Assembly (NCBI GenBank): GCA_014378125.1
Contig: JACMOG010000604.1
Coordinates: 1 to 12,464, forward strand
Direction of reading: 5' to 3'
DNA: 12,464 nt
Source of the DNA: Vitreoscilla sp.
Lineage (GTDB): Bacteria; Pseudomonadota; Gammaproteobacteria; Burkholderiales; Burkholderiaceae
A model generated the notes under the pieces. The model was not told where the DNA came from. It searched no databases and was given only the letters and a program-made list of their open reading frames with translations. This document shows positions 5,817 to 12,464 of the stretch, piece by piece. A program made the translations under genes and the position numbers. Every line of letters begins with the position of its first letter. Position 1 is the stretch's first letter.

Positions 5817-6790
5817 TCACGGTGTCCCGAACGCGCTGAGCTGCCCCTTGTAGGGACGGTCGGCGGTGAGCGCGTCGAAGATGTCGGCGACGGTGATGAT
5901 GCGCGTCTCGAGGCGGATGTGGCGGGCGTCGAGGCCACGCGGGTCGCCGGTGCCGTCCAGCTTCTCGTGGTGCGCGCCGGCGATGCGCGCGAGCGCGCCG
6001 AACGCGCCGATGCGGCCCAGGATCTGTTCGGTCTTGGACGCGTGCTGGCGCACCGTGGCCCATTCGGCGGCGTCGAGCGGACCGGCCTTGTCCAGGATGC
6101 GGTTGCTGACGCCCAGCTTGCCCACGTCGTGCAGCAGCGCGCCGCGGCGCACCCAGCGACGCTCGGGCGCGCCCAGGCCCAGCCGCTCGGCCACGTGCTC
6201 GGTGACCAGGGCCACGCGGGCGCTGTGGCCGGCCGTCCAGGCGCGCTTGGCGACGACGATCTGGCCGAAGGCCGCGGCGATGTCGTCCAGGGTGTCGTCG
6301 TCCACCGGCTGCGGCTGGCGGGCCGGCTCCATGTCCAGAACCTGCTGCTCCAGGTCGTCGCCTGCGCGCCGGCGTGGCGCACCACGAAGCGCATCAGGCT
6401 CGGCAGGCTCATGCCCACGGTCTTGCGGTCGCGCTTGAAGCTCAGGTCGTCGGTGAGGAACAGCTGGCACAGGCGCGCGGCGTTGCTGCTGCAGCCCGAG
6501 TCCTTCAGCAGCGTCGCGTAGTACAGGTCGCGCATCTCGGCGGCGTTCAGGCCGATCGCGCGGCCCAGCTGCTGGCCGATCCAGCAGCTGCGCAGGCAGT
6601 GCCCGGCCGGCTGGCCTTCGGTCATGTCCAGCGCGTGGCTCAGCGCGCCCAACAACTCGCCCAGGCGCGGGCCGTCGGGGCCGGGCGCGGATGGCGCGGG
6701 CCCGCGCGGAGCCGGCGCCTGCGTTGGCCGCGTCCAGCCGGACCCGGAGGGCGTGTCGGCGGCAGGCAGGAGATCGAGCTGGGCATCCAT
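5817..6790 (-). pseudogene. HD-GYP domain protein, apparently frameshifted
   Basis: Reading starts at the ATG at 6790 (MDAQLDLL) and gives a coherent N-terminal half: a Pro/Ala-rich leader, then a degenerate HD-type region (LSHALDMTEGQPAGHC from 50, YYATLLKDSGCSSNAARL at 90-107, LTDDLSFKRD at 112-121, RFVVRHAGA at 134-142). Near 6361-6372 it passes into Ser/Pro/Trp-rich nonsense, while another minus frame picks up sense from 6362 (GDDLEQQVLDME) to a stop at 5817. That second part is an HD-GYP domain with LLHDVGK (HD codons 6126-6131) and HHEKLDGTGDP (about 5941-5972). One missing base would join them into about 324 residues. HD-GYP enzymes hydrolyse cyclic di-GMP. An ATG at 6332 could start a separate 171-residue C-terminal protein. 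No slippery sequence is seen, so mutation or sequencing error is likelier than programmed shifting. It is divergent from the GGDEF-EAL gene. Confidence 0.8.
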
Positions 6791-6870
6791 CCGGGTCTAT
6801 AGGCTCGACGGTGGCCCGGCTGAAGTCCGGAGATCGTGAGAAGTGTCGCGACCATGGCCGCGCACGACGG

Positions 6871-6899
6871 TTCAATTTCCGCCGCCGCACGGTCGATAA
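6871..6899 (+). promoter_or_regulatory. Weak sigma-28-like promoter before the GGDEF-EAL gene
   Basis: GTCGATAA (6892-6899) matches 7 of 8 bases of the flagellar sigma factor -10 element GCCGATAA. TTCAATTT (6871-6878) is a poor -35 and the spacer is 13 rather than 11 bases. It would tie the cyclic di-GMP gene 40 bases downstream to motility, but the match is marginal. Confidence 0.22.
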
Positions 6900-6938
6900 C
6901 GTCCTGACGCCCCTCTGACCTGCGCTCCCCGCACCAAC

Positions 6939-9134
6939 ATGGTTCCCGACGACACGTCGACCGCTTCGAATCGAATCGCCCGCAGCGCGCCCATCGCGGT
7001 GCGGCTGGCGCTCGCGTTCGGGCTCCTGCTGGCGCTGCTGGCCGGAGTGGTGGCGCTGGTGCTCAAGCAGGCCGAGCTGGTGGGCGAGGCCAGCCGCGTG
7101 GTAGCCGAGACCAGCCTTCGCCAGGTGCTGCTGGCGCGCCAGGCCGAGAAGGCCGCGCAGGCCGGCGCCCAGCACCTGCACACGCTGTTCCTGCTGGAGG
7201 CACGCGCCGACCGCGTGCCGGTGTATGCGTTGATCGACACCGAATTCGCCGAGCAGAAGGCCGCGCTGTCGCAGCTTCTCGCCGATGCGCACGCCGTCGA
7301 GGACGCCGTCGTCGTCGAACGCCTGATCGGCACCCGCGGGCGCTTCGAGGCCGCGTTCCAGCACACCGTCGAAGAGGTGGAGCGGGACCTGAAATCCGCG
7401 CGCCCGATCATGATCAAGGAGACGCTGCCCGCGCTCAACGACATGCTCGACGCGCTCGACGCATTGGTGGCCGTGAAGTCGGCGCAGGCCAACGCCACGA
7501 TCTCCAACATCCGGGTGCAGCAGGCCAAGAGCCGCGTGTACGTGCTGGAACTGTCGGGGCTGGCCGTGGTGGTGGCCCTGCTGTGCGCGGTGCTGATCAC
7601 GCGCTCGATCACGCGCCCGCTCGCGCTGACGGTGGCGCTCGCGCGCGAGATCGCCGACGGCAAGCTCGACGGCCCGATGCCCGTGCCCGGCCGCGACGAG
7701 GTGGGCGGCCTGATCATCGCGCTGGGCGAGATGCGCAACAGCCTGGCGCAGCGCGAGGCGCGCATCGTCGACCTCGCGTTCCGCGACCCGCTCACGGGCC
7801 TGGCCAACCGCACGCTGTTCAACGACCGCCTCGACCAGGCGGTGGGCACGGCCACGCGAACGGGCCACGCGATGTCGGTGCTGCTGATCGACCTGGACCG
7901 TTTCAAGAACGTCAACGACGTGCTGGGCCATCCGGTGGGCGACGAGCTGCTGACCCAGGTGGCCGGCCGCCTCACGCGCGAGCTGCGTCGCACCACCGAC
8001 ACCGTGGCGCGCATCGGCGGCGACGAGTTCGCGGTGCTGCTGCCCGCGCAGGGCCGCGAGGGCGCCGCGCTGCTGGCGCGCCAGCTGCTGGCGGCGCTCG
8101 ACACGCCCGTCACCATCGAGGGCCAGACGGTGGACGTCAGCGGCTCCATCGGCATCGCCACGTTCCCCGAGGACGGCGCCAACCCGACCGAGCTGATGGC
8201 CCATGCCGACTCGGCGATGTACGTGGCCAAGCAGACCAGCAGCGGCTACGCGGCCTTCACGCAGAAGATGGCCCGCACCACCGAGCACGGCCTGAGCCTG
8301 CTGTCCGACCTGCGGCGCGCCGTCGACGAGAGCCAGTTCTACCTGCAGTACCAGCCCACGATCTCGCTGGTCGACCGCAGCTGCCTGTCGGCCGAGGTGC
8401 TGCTGCGCTGGCGCCATCCCACGCGCGGCTTCGTGCCGCCCGACCAGTTCATCCCGTTCGCCGAGCAGACCGGCTGCATCAAGCAGATCACCCGCTGGAT
8501 GCTGGCGCGCGGCATCGCGCAGCTGGCGGCCTGGCGCGCGAGCGGGCTGGAGATGTCGCTCAACATCAACGTGTCCACGCGCGACCTGATCCAGCAGGAC
8601 CTGCCCGGCATCGTGCGCGCCCAGCTGCTGGCCGAAGGCGTCGCCGCGCGCCACCTGTGCCTGGAGGTGACCGAGAGCGCGATCATGGAAGACCCGGCGC
8701 ACGCGCTGGAATCGCTGCAGGCGCTGCACGAGATGGGCGTGCAGCTGTCCATCGACGACTTCGGCACCGGCTATTCGTCGCTGGCCTACCTGAAGAAGCT
8801 GCCGGTGCAGGAACTCAAGATCGACCGTTCGTTCGTGCTCAACCTCGACGCGGACGACAACGACCTGAACATCGTGCGCTCGACGATCGGCATGGCCCAC
8901 AACATGGGCCTGAGCGTGGTGGCCGAGGGCGTGGAGACCGAGTCGGTGGCCGCCAAGCTGAAGATGCTGGGCTGCGACGGCGCGCAGGGCTACCTGTTCA
9001 GTCGTCCGCTGATGGCCGACGACTTCCTCGTGTGGGCCTTGGCGTCGCATGCATCGAATCCTCCGCTGCGCCTGGGCGCGCCGGACGGGCCGCAGACGGC
9101 CGATCTCTTCGAAACCATCCCCAGCGCGGCCTGA
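6939..9134 (+). CDS. Membrane-bound GGDEF-EAL protein (diguanylate cyclase / cyclic di-GMP phosphodiesterase)
   Basis: 731 residues. Membrane segment 1 (about 20-42), a helical periplasmic sensor (43-200), membrane segment 2 (about 204-221) and a HAMP linker (about 222-275). GGDEF domain about 278-440, with the intact GGDEF signature at 360-364 and an allosteric I-site RTTD at 351-354, exactly five residues before it. EAL domain about 455-700: the signature reads EVL (486-488), an accepted variant. Metal and catalytic residues Asn544, Glu579, Asp606-Asp607 (DDFGTGYSSL), Lys627, Glu663 and Gln683 are all present. Both making and degrading cyclic di-GMP are therefore possible; which dominates cannot be read. 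The ATG at 6939 has no obvious ribosome site but gives the expected short cytoplasmic tail. It sits head-to-head with the HD-GYP gene across 148 bases, a likely shared cyclic di-GMP locus. Confidence 0.95.
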   Translation: MVPDDTSTASNRIARSAPIAVRLALAFGLLLALLAGVVALVLKQAELVGEASRVVAETSLRQVLLARQAEKAAQAGAQHLHTLFLLEARADRVPVYALIDTEFAEQKAALSQLLADAHAVEDAVVVERLIGTRGRFEAAFQHTVEEVERDLKSARPIMIKETLPALNDMLDALDALVAVKSAQANATISNIRVQQAKSRVYVLELSGLAVVVALLCAVLITRSITRPLALTVALAREIADGKLDGPMPVPGRDEVGGLIIALGEMRNSLAQREARIVDLAFRDPLTGLANRTLFNDRLDQAVGTATRTGHAMSVLLIDLDRFKNVNDVLGHPVGDELLTQVAGRLTRELRRTTDTVARIGGDEFAVLLPAQGREGAALLARQLLAALDTPVTIEGQTVDVSGSIGIATFPEDGANPTELMAHADSAMYVAKQTSSGYAAFTQKMARTTEHGLSLLSDLRRAVDESQFYLQYQPTISLVDRSCLSAEVLLRWRHPTRGFVPPDQFIPFAEQTGCIKQITRWMLARGIAQLAAWRASGLEMSLNINVSTRDLIQQDLPGIVRAQLLAEGVAARHLCLEVTESAIMEDPAHALESLQALHEMGVQLSIDDFGTGYSSLAYLKKLPVQELKIDRSFVLNLDADDNDLNIVRSTIGMAHNMGLSVVAEGVETESVAAKLKMLGCDGAQGYLFSRPLMADDFLVWALASHASNPPLRLGAPDGPQTADLFETIPSAA

Positions 9135-9199
9135 ACCGCGCCGCGAGGGTGTTGCGCAACTGAGTGCGCGCCGCTTCATCCCCTTGTTACGTCGCCGAG

Positions 9200-9215
9200 C
9201 GGCCTAAATAGGCCG
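9200..9215. terminator. Small hairpin between the GGDEF-EAL and hybrid kinase genes
   Basis: CGGCCT / AGGCCG with an AAAT loop, 65 bases after the GGDEF-EAL stop and 17 bases before the TTGACA box. It has only two T residues after it. It may be a weak terminator or an operator next to the following promoter. Confidence 0.35.
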
Positions 9216-9232
9216 TTCCGGGCGCAGCGGCA

Positions 9233-9262
9233 TTGACACGCCCCCGCTTCAGCTGCAATCCT
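9233..9262 (+). promoter_or_regulatory. Candidate sigma-70 promoter of the hybrid histidine kinase
   Basis: TTGACA (9233-9238) is a perfect -35 box. Eighteen bases later AATCCT (9257-9262) is a 3-of-6 -10, preceded by a TG (9254-9255) in the extended -10 position. Transcription would start near 9269, about 24 bases before the ATG at 9293. This also argues that the in-frame TTG at 9233 is promoter and not a start codon. Confidence 0.45.
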
Positions 9263-9292
9263 GTGCGCTCGACCGGAGGGGAAGAGAAAAAC

Positions 9293-12226
9293 ATGAATGC
9301 CCAGGCACCGTCACCCGCGCCTGTGGAGTCGCCCGCGCGGGCCTACGAAGAAGCGCTCGACGTCACGCGTCCGCGCGAGGACGCCTACGCCGTCCTGGCC
9401 GTGCGCGCGCTGAGCGTGCTGGTGCTGTCCGTCGGTGCGTTGCTGCTGATGCTGGCGATGGTGCAACGCAGCTACGGACCGCTCACGCAACTGGGCCAGT
9501 CGCGCGCGTTGATGGGCGCGTGCCTGTTCGGCGGCGGCGTGGTCGCATGGGCGTTCGCGATGCGCGGCTGGAACCGCGTGTCCGCCACCCTGTCGCTCAC
9601 GCTGGCCCTGCTGGCACTCATGCTGCACGCATGGCATTCCGGCCTGGGCACGCACTCCATCGTGCTGGGCGGCACGGTGCTGCTGGTGGCGGTGGCGGGC
9701 ATGCTGGTCAACATGCCCACGGCCGTCGTGCTGGCCCTGGCCGACGTCGCGCTCATCGCGGGCCTGGAGGCGGCCGAGAACCGCGGCGTCATCTCGCCCG
9801 TCAACGCGATGGCACAGCTGCACGCCGAGTCGCGCGCGCTGTCGTTCGCCATGCTCACGCTCGCCGGCGTGCTCACCGCGTGGATCGTGCGGCGCCAGCT
9901 GCTGGGCACCGTCATGCGGGCCCACGAGCAGGAGCAGCGCATGAGCCGGCTGCTGCGCCTGGGCAGCGACTTCACGTGGGAGATGGACCAACATGGCCAC
10001 CTCACCTACCTGTCGCCGTCGTTCGAGATGCACACGCTGCACACGGTGGCCGAGTTCATGCAGCTGGCCAGGCCGGGCGGTCCCACGTTCATCAAGGACG
10101 CGCAGTGGGAGCTGCTGATGGCCGACATGAAGGCACGCCGGCCGTACCGCGACCGCGTGATCCAGTTCGTCACCGCCGGCGGCAAGAGCCTCTTCATCAC
10201 CGGCAGCGGCGAGCCCTTGTTCGACGCCACCGGGCGTCACCAGGGCTGGTGGGGCGTCAGCCGCAACGCCACCGCCGAGGTGATGGCGCAGCGCGAGCTG
10301 CAGCGCTCGCAGGCCATGCTCGATCGCCTGTTCCGGCTCAGCCCCGACGCGGTGTGCGTGGCGAGCATGCGCGACGGCCGCCTGCTGCTGGCCAACCCGG
10401 CGTTCATGCAGTTCGTGGGCCTCGACGAATCCCAGGTGATGGGCCGCAACGGCGTCGAGCTGGGCTTCTGGCGCGACGACGCACCGATGCTGGCACTGGG
10501 CGCCGCCATCGCCAGGCAAGGTTCGGTGCGCGACTTTCCATCGGTGGCCTGGTCGAGCGACGGCGCCGAGCATTTCGTGTTGATGACGGCCGCCGCCTTC
10601 GACTGGGACGGCGAGGAAGTGGCGGTGGTGACCACGCGCGACGTCACCGAGACCGAGCGCGCCAAGCAGGAGGGCGACGCCATCCTCGACAACGCCGTCG
10701 TGGGCGTCTGCCTGGTGCGCAACCACCGGCTCGAGCGCGTCAACCCGCAGCTCGAGCGCATGCTGGGGTTGCCTCTCGGCTCGCTGGTGGGCAAGTCCAC
10801 GGACGTGCTTTTTCCCAGTGTCGACAAGTTCAAGGACTTCGTGGCCAGGTACGAGTCGCCGCAGGCCGCCGGCGAGACCATCGACATCGAGCGCCGCGCG
10901 CTGCGGGCCGATGGCACGCAGTTGCTGTTTCGCATGCGCGGCCGCGCCGTCGATCCGAAACGGCGCCAGGAGACCGGCACCATCTGGGTGGTGGAGGACA
11001 TCACCGACCGTCGCCGCGCCGAACTCGAGCTGGCCGATGCGCAGCGCGACGCCGAGGCCGCGCTGCGCGCCAAGAGCAGCTTCCTGGCCACCATGAGCCA
11101 CGAGGTCCGTACGCCCCTCAGCGGCGTGCTGGGCCTGGCGCGCCTGCTGCAGGATCAATCGCTGCCGGCCGAACGGCGCGCGTCTTATCTCGGCCACCTG
11201 GTCGACGCCGCGGAGCTTCTCAACGGCATCGTCTCCGACGTGCTCGACCTGTCCAAGATCGAGGCCGGCCACCTGCAGGTGGAGCAGATCCCGTTCGACC
11301 TGCACGGCGTGGTGTGGAGCACCTCCCGCACGTTCTCCCCCATCGGCCACGAGCGCGGCCTCGAGATGAGCTGCCAGGTGGCGCCCGACACGCCGCGCGA
11401 GGTGCTGGGCGATCCGGTGCGCATGCGCCAGATCCTGTCGAACTACCTGTCCAACGCGCTGAAGTTCACCGACCGCGGACGCATCCACGTGCACCTGTTC
11501 AAGCGCGCGGAGGGCATCGCACGCATCGAGATCAGCGACACCGGCATCGGCGTCAGTCCCGAGCTGCGCGCCACGCTGTTCCAGCCTTTCACGCAGGCCG
11601 ACAGCTCCACCACGCGGCGCTTCGGCGGCAGCGGCCTGGGCCTGTCCATCTGCCGCGAGCTGGCCACGCTGATGGGTGGCGACGTGGGCCTGGACAGCGA
11701 TGGCCGCGTCGGCAGCGTGGCCTGGGTGGAGCTGCCGCTGGTGGCCGCCAGCGAGGACGACTTCACCACCATCGCCAGCCCGCTCGACGTGGTGCCCGAG
11801 AAGCCGCTGGCCGGCATGCGCGTGCTGCTGGCGGAAGACAACGCGGTCAATCGCCTCATCGTCGGCGCGATGCTCGCGCGCATGGGCGCCGAGGTGATCG
11901 AGGCGGCCAACGGCGCCGAGGCCATCGCGCACGCGTCACGCGCGCCGACGCACGTGCACGCGATCCTGATGGACCTGCACATGCCCGAGATCGACGGCCT
12001 GGAGGCCACGCGGCGCCTGCGCTCCCAGCCGTCCACGGCCCACCTGCCCATCATCGCGCTCACGGCCGCGGTGCTCGACGCCGAACGCGCGCAGGCGCAC
12101 GCGGCGGGCATGAACGGGTTCGTGTCGAAGCCGGCGGGCGAGGGCGACCTGCTGCGCGCGTTGTGGGCCTACCTGCCGGGTGGGGACGGGCCGGCGGGTG
12201 GGGCGATCAGGTTCAATCTCGACTGA
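9293..12226 (+). CDS. Hybrid sensor histidine kinase with PAS regions and C-terminal receiver
   Basis: 977 residues from the ATG at 9293, which follows a purine-rich ribosome site (GGAGGGGAAGAG, 9275-9286). About six membrane helices lie between residues 32 and 199, with short loops and no large periplasmic domain. Three PAS-like regions follow at about 216-330, 340-455 and 460-573; the first contains FTWEMDQHGHLTYLSP (227-242). The kinase core has the phospho-accepting His603 (MSHEVRTPLSG), N-box NYLSNALKF (717-725), DTGIG (749-753) and GGSGLGL (778-784). The receiver (about 842-960) has Glu848-Asp849, phosphoacceptor Asp894 in ILMDLHMPEIDG, Thr924 and Lys946. All catalytic residues are intact. 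No Hpt domain or DNA-binding response regulator is seen in the window, so the phosphorelay partner is unknown. The stimulus is not evident; PAS and membrane parts could sense redox, ligand or membrane state. It is on the same strand as the GGDEF-EAL gene, 158 bases on, with its own promoter candidate. Confidence 0.95.
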   Translation: MNAQAPSPAPVESPARAYEEALDVTRPREDAYAVLAVRALSVLVLSVGALLLMLAMVQRSYGPLTQLGQSRALMGACLFGGGVVAWAFAMRGWNRVSATLSLTLALLALMLHAWHSGLGTHSIVLGGTVLLVAVAGMLVNMPTAVVLALADVALIAGLEAAENRGVISPVNAMAQLHAESRALSFAMLTLAGVLTAWIVRRQLLGTVMRAHEQEQRMSRLLRLGSDFTWEMDQHGHLTYLSPSFEMHTLHTVAEFMQLARPGGPTFIKDAQWELLMADMKARRPYRDRVIQFVTAGGKSLFITGSGEPLFDATGRHQGWWGVSRNATAEVMAQRELQRSQAMLDRLFRLSPDAVCVASMRDGRLLLANPAFMQFVGLDESQVMGRNGVELGFWRDDAPMLALGAAIARQGSVRDFPSVAWSSDGAEHFVLMTAAAFDWDGEEVAVVTTRDVTETERAKQEGDAILDNAVVGVCLVRNHRLERVNPQLERMLGLPLGSLVGKSTDVLFPSVDKFKDFVARYESPQAAGETIDIERRALRADGTQLLFRMRGRAVDPKRRQETGTIWVVEDITDRRRAELELADAQRDAEAALRAKSSFLATMSHEVRTPLSGVLGLARLLQDQSLPAERRASYLGHLVDAAELLNGIVSDVLDLSKIEAGHLQVEQIPFDLHGVVWSTSRTFSPIGHERGLEMSCQVAPDTPREVLGDPVRMRQILSNYLSNALKFTDRGRIHVHLFKRAEGIARIEISDTGIGVSPELRATLFQPFTQADSSTTRRFGGSGLGLSICRELATLMGGDVGLDSDGRVGSVAWVELPLVAASEDDFTTIASPLDVVPEKPLAGMRVLLAEDNAVNRLIVGAMLARMGAEVIEAANGAEAIAHASRAPTHVHAILMDLHMPEIDGLEATRRLRSQPSTAHLPIIALTAAVLDAERAQAHAAGMNGFVSKPAGEGDLLRALWAYLPGGDGPAGGAIRFNLD

Positions 12227-12237
12227 GGGGGCTGGCT

Positions 12238-12256
12238 TCACTTCGTGTTGAAGTGA
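12238..12256 (+). terminator. Hairpin after the hybrid kinase gene
   Basis: TCACTTC / GAAGTGA with a GTGTT loop, 11 bases after the stop codon. It is followed by GGGTGGGAC, not a T-run, so it is at most a weak or Rho-assisted terminator. Confidence 0.35.
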
Positions 12257-12303
12257 GGGTGGGACGCTGCGCTTTGGAGTGAGGGTTCAACGCTTCGCGC
12301 GGG
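12252..12303. repeat. Imperfect 26-base tandem repeat
   Basis: AGTGAGGGT occurs at 12252-12260 and 12278-12286. At the same 26-base offset ACGCTGCGC (12264-12272) is echoed by ACGCTTCGC (12290-12298). The two units differ mainly at the three bases between these blocks and at their ends. Confidence 0.45.
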
Positions 12304-12360
12304 TGGGGTGCCCGCGCTGCGGAGCGACTGGCATGCACTTGGCTCGACTCCGCACGTGCG

Positions 12361-12408
12361 CCTTGAATCCGGCCTGGACGGCCGGATTCCGAGGGCGTTC
12401 ACTCAAGG
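12361..12408. repeat. Nested inverted repeat in the 3' non-coding region
   Basis: AATCCGGCC (12366-12374) and GGCCGGATT (12380-12388) form a perfect 9-bp stem with a TGGAC loop. Outside it CCTTGA (12361-12366) and TCAAGG (12403-12408) can also pair. A further pair GCGGAG / CTCCGC lies at 12319-12324 / 12348-12353. The 238 bases from 12227 to the window end hold no ORF I can support, only these structures, which look like an intergenic repeat element rather than a gene. Confidence 0.45.
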
Positions 12409-12464
12409 TTCGTCCGCGCGGCGTTGGCGCGCCGCGCTCGGCGGCTTCGTATGCGTGCCGGCAA

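Noticed and set aside
6361..6372. Programmed -1 frameshifting to join the two HD-GYP halves
   Set aside because: No X-XXY-YYZ slippery heptamer or homopolymer is present at the switch point and no clear following pseudoknot or ribosome-like site was found.
5817..9179. A 3.3-kb open frame on the minus strand across the GGDEF-EAL gene
   Set aside because: Its translation is Arg/His/Gln/Ala-rich with no domain over most of its length. It is open because codon bias leaves few stops in the antisense frame. Only its last 181 codons are real, as the frameshifted HD-GYP part.
9233..9292. Upstream TTG start extending the hybrid kinase by 20 residues
   Set aside because: The TTG is part of a perfect TTGACA -35 box with no ribosome site before it, whereas the ATG at 9293 follows a strong purine-rich site.
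9311..11932. A 2.6-kb open frame on the minus strand across the hybrid kinase gene
   Set aside because: Low-complexity His/Gln/Arg/Ala composition, no recognisable motif, and fully overlapped by a kinase with every conserved motif intact.

Overview
The window is very GC-rich (by eye close to 70%), with tightly packed genes and strong G/C at third codon positions. Together with the families present this suggests a betaproteobacterium of the order Burkholderiales. The genus cannot be read from the sequence, and no rRNA or tRNA gene is visible.

Left part (1-2567): aromatic amino acid breakdown. The N-terminal 46 codons of an FAD-dependent monooxygenase (anthraniloyl-/salicylyl-CoA 5-hydroxylase type) leave on the minus strand. 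Facing away from it is a kynU-kynA pair (kynureninase, tryptophan 2,3-dioxygenase), which together turn tryptophan into anthranilate. If the monooxygenase is the 2-aminobenzoyl-CoA type, it would consume that anthranilate after CoA activation. No kynurenine formamidase gene (kynB) lies between or after them. KynU carries unexpected prolines in its PLP-phosphate loop.

Middle (2568-5816): an exported L,D-transpeptidase-like protein behind a repeat-bearing, potentially structured leader; a convergent GcvA-type LysR regulator sharing its stop position; a divergent small DUF1127-like gene whose shared promoter region is full of TTGG/CCAA half-sites; and a lipoprotein alpha/beta-hydrolase on the minus strand. 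Short palindromes with a GCC(A/T)GGC core sit at gene ends throughout this part, one of them inside the last codons of the LysR gene.

Right part (5817-12226): signalling. An HD-GYP-type gene (minus), split by an apparent frameshift, lies head-to-head with an intact membrane-bound GGDEF-EAL protein (plus). After that comes a large hybrid histidine kinase with about six membrane segments, three PAS-like regions, a full kinase core and a C-terminal receiver. The first two act on cyclic di-GMP by family; any link to the kinase is inferred only from adjacency. The last 238 bases hold no recognisable gene, only hairpins and short repeats. No gene-free stretch exceeds 300 bases.

I see no CRISPR array, transposase, phage gene or obviously new multi-gene system. 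The most notable points are the broken HD-GYP gene, the altered KynU loop, the palindrome family and the LysR/DUF1127 control region.
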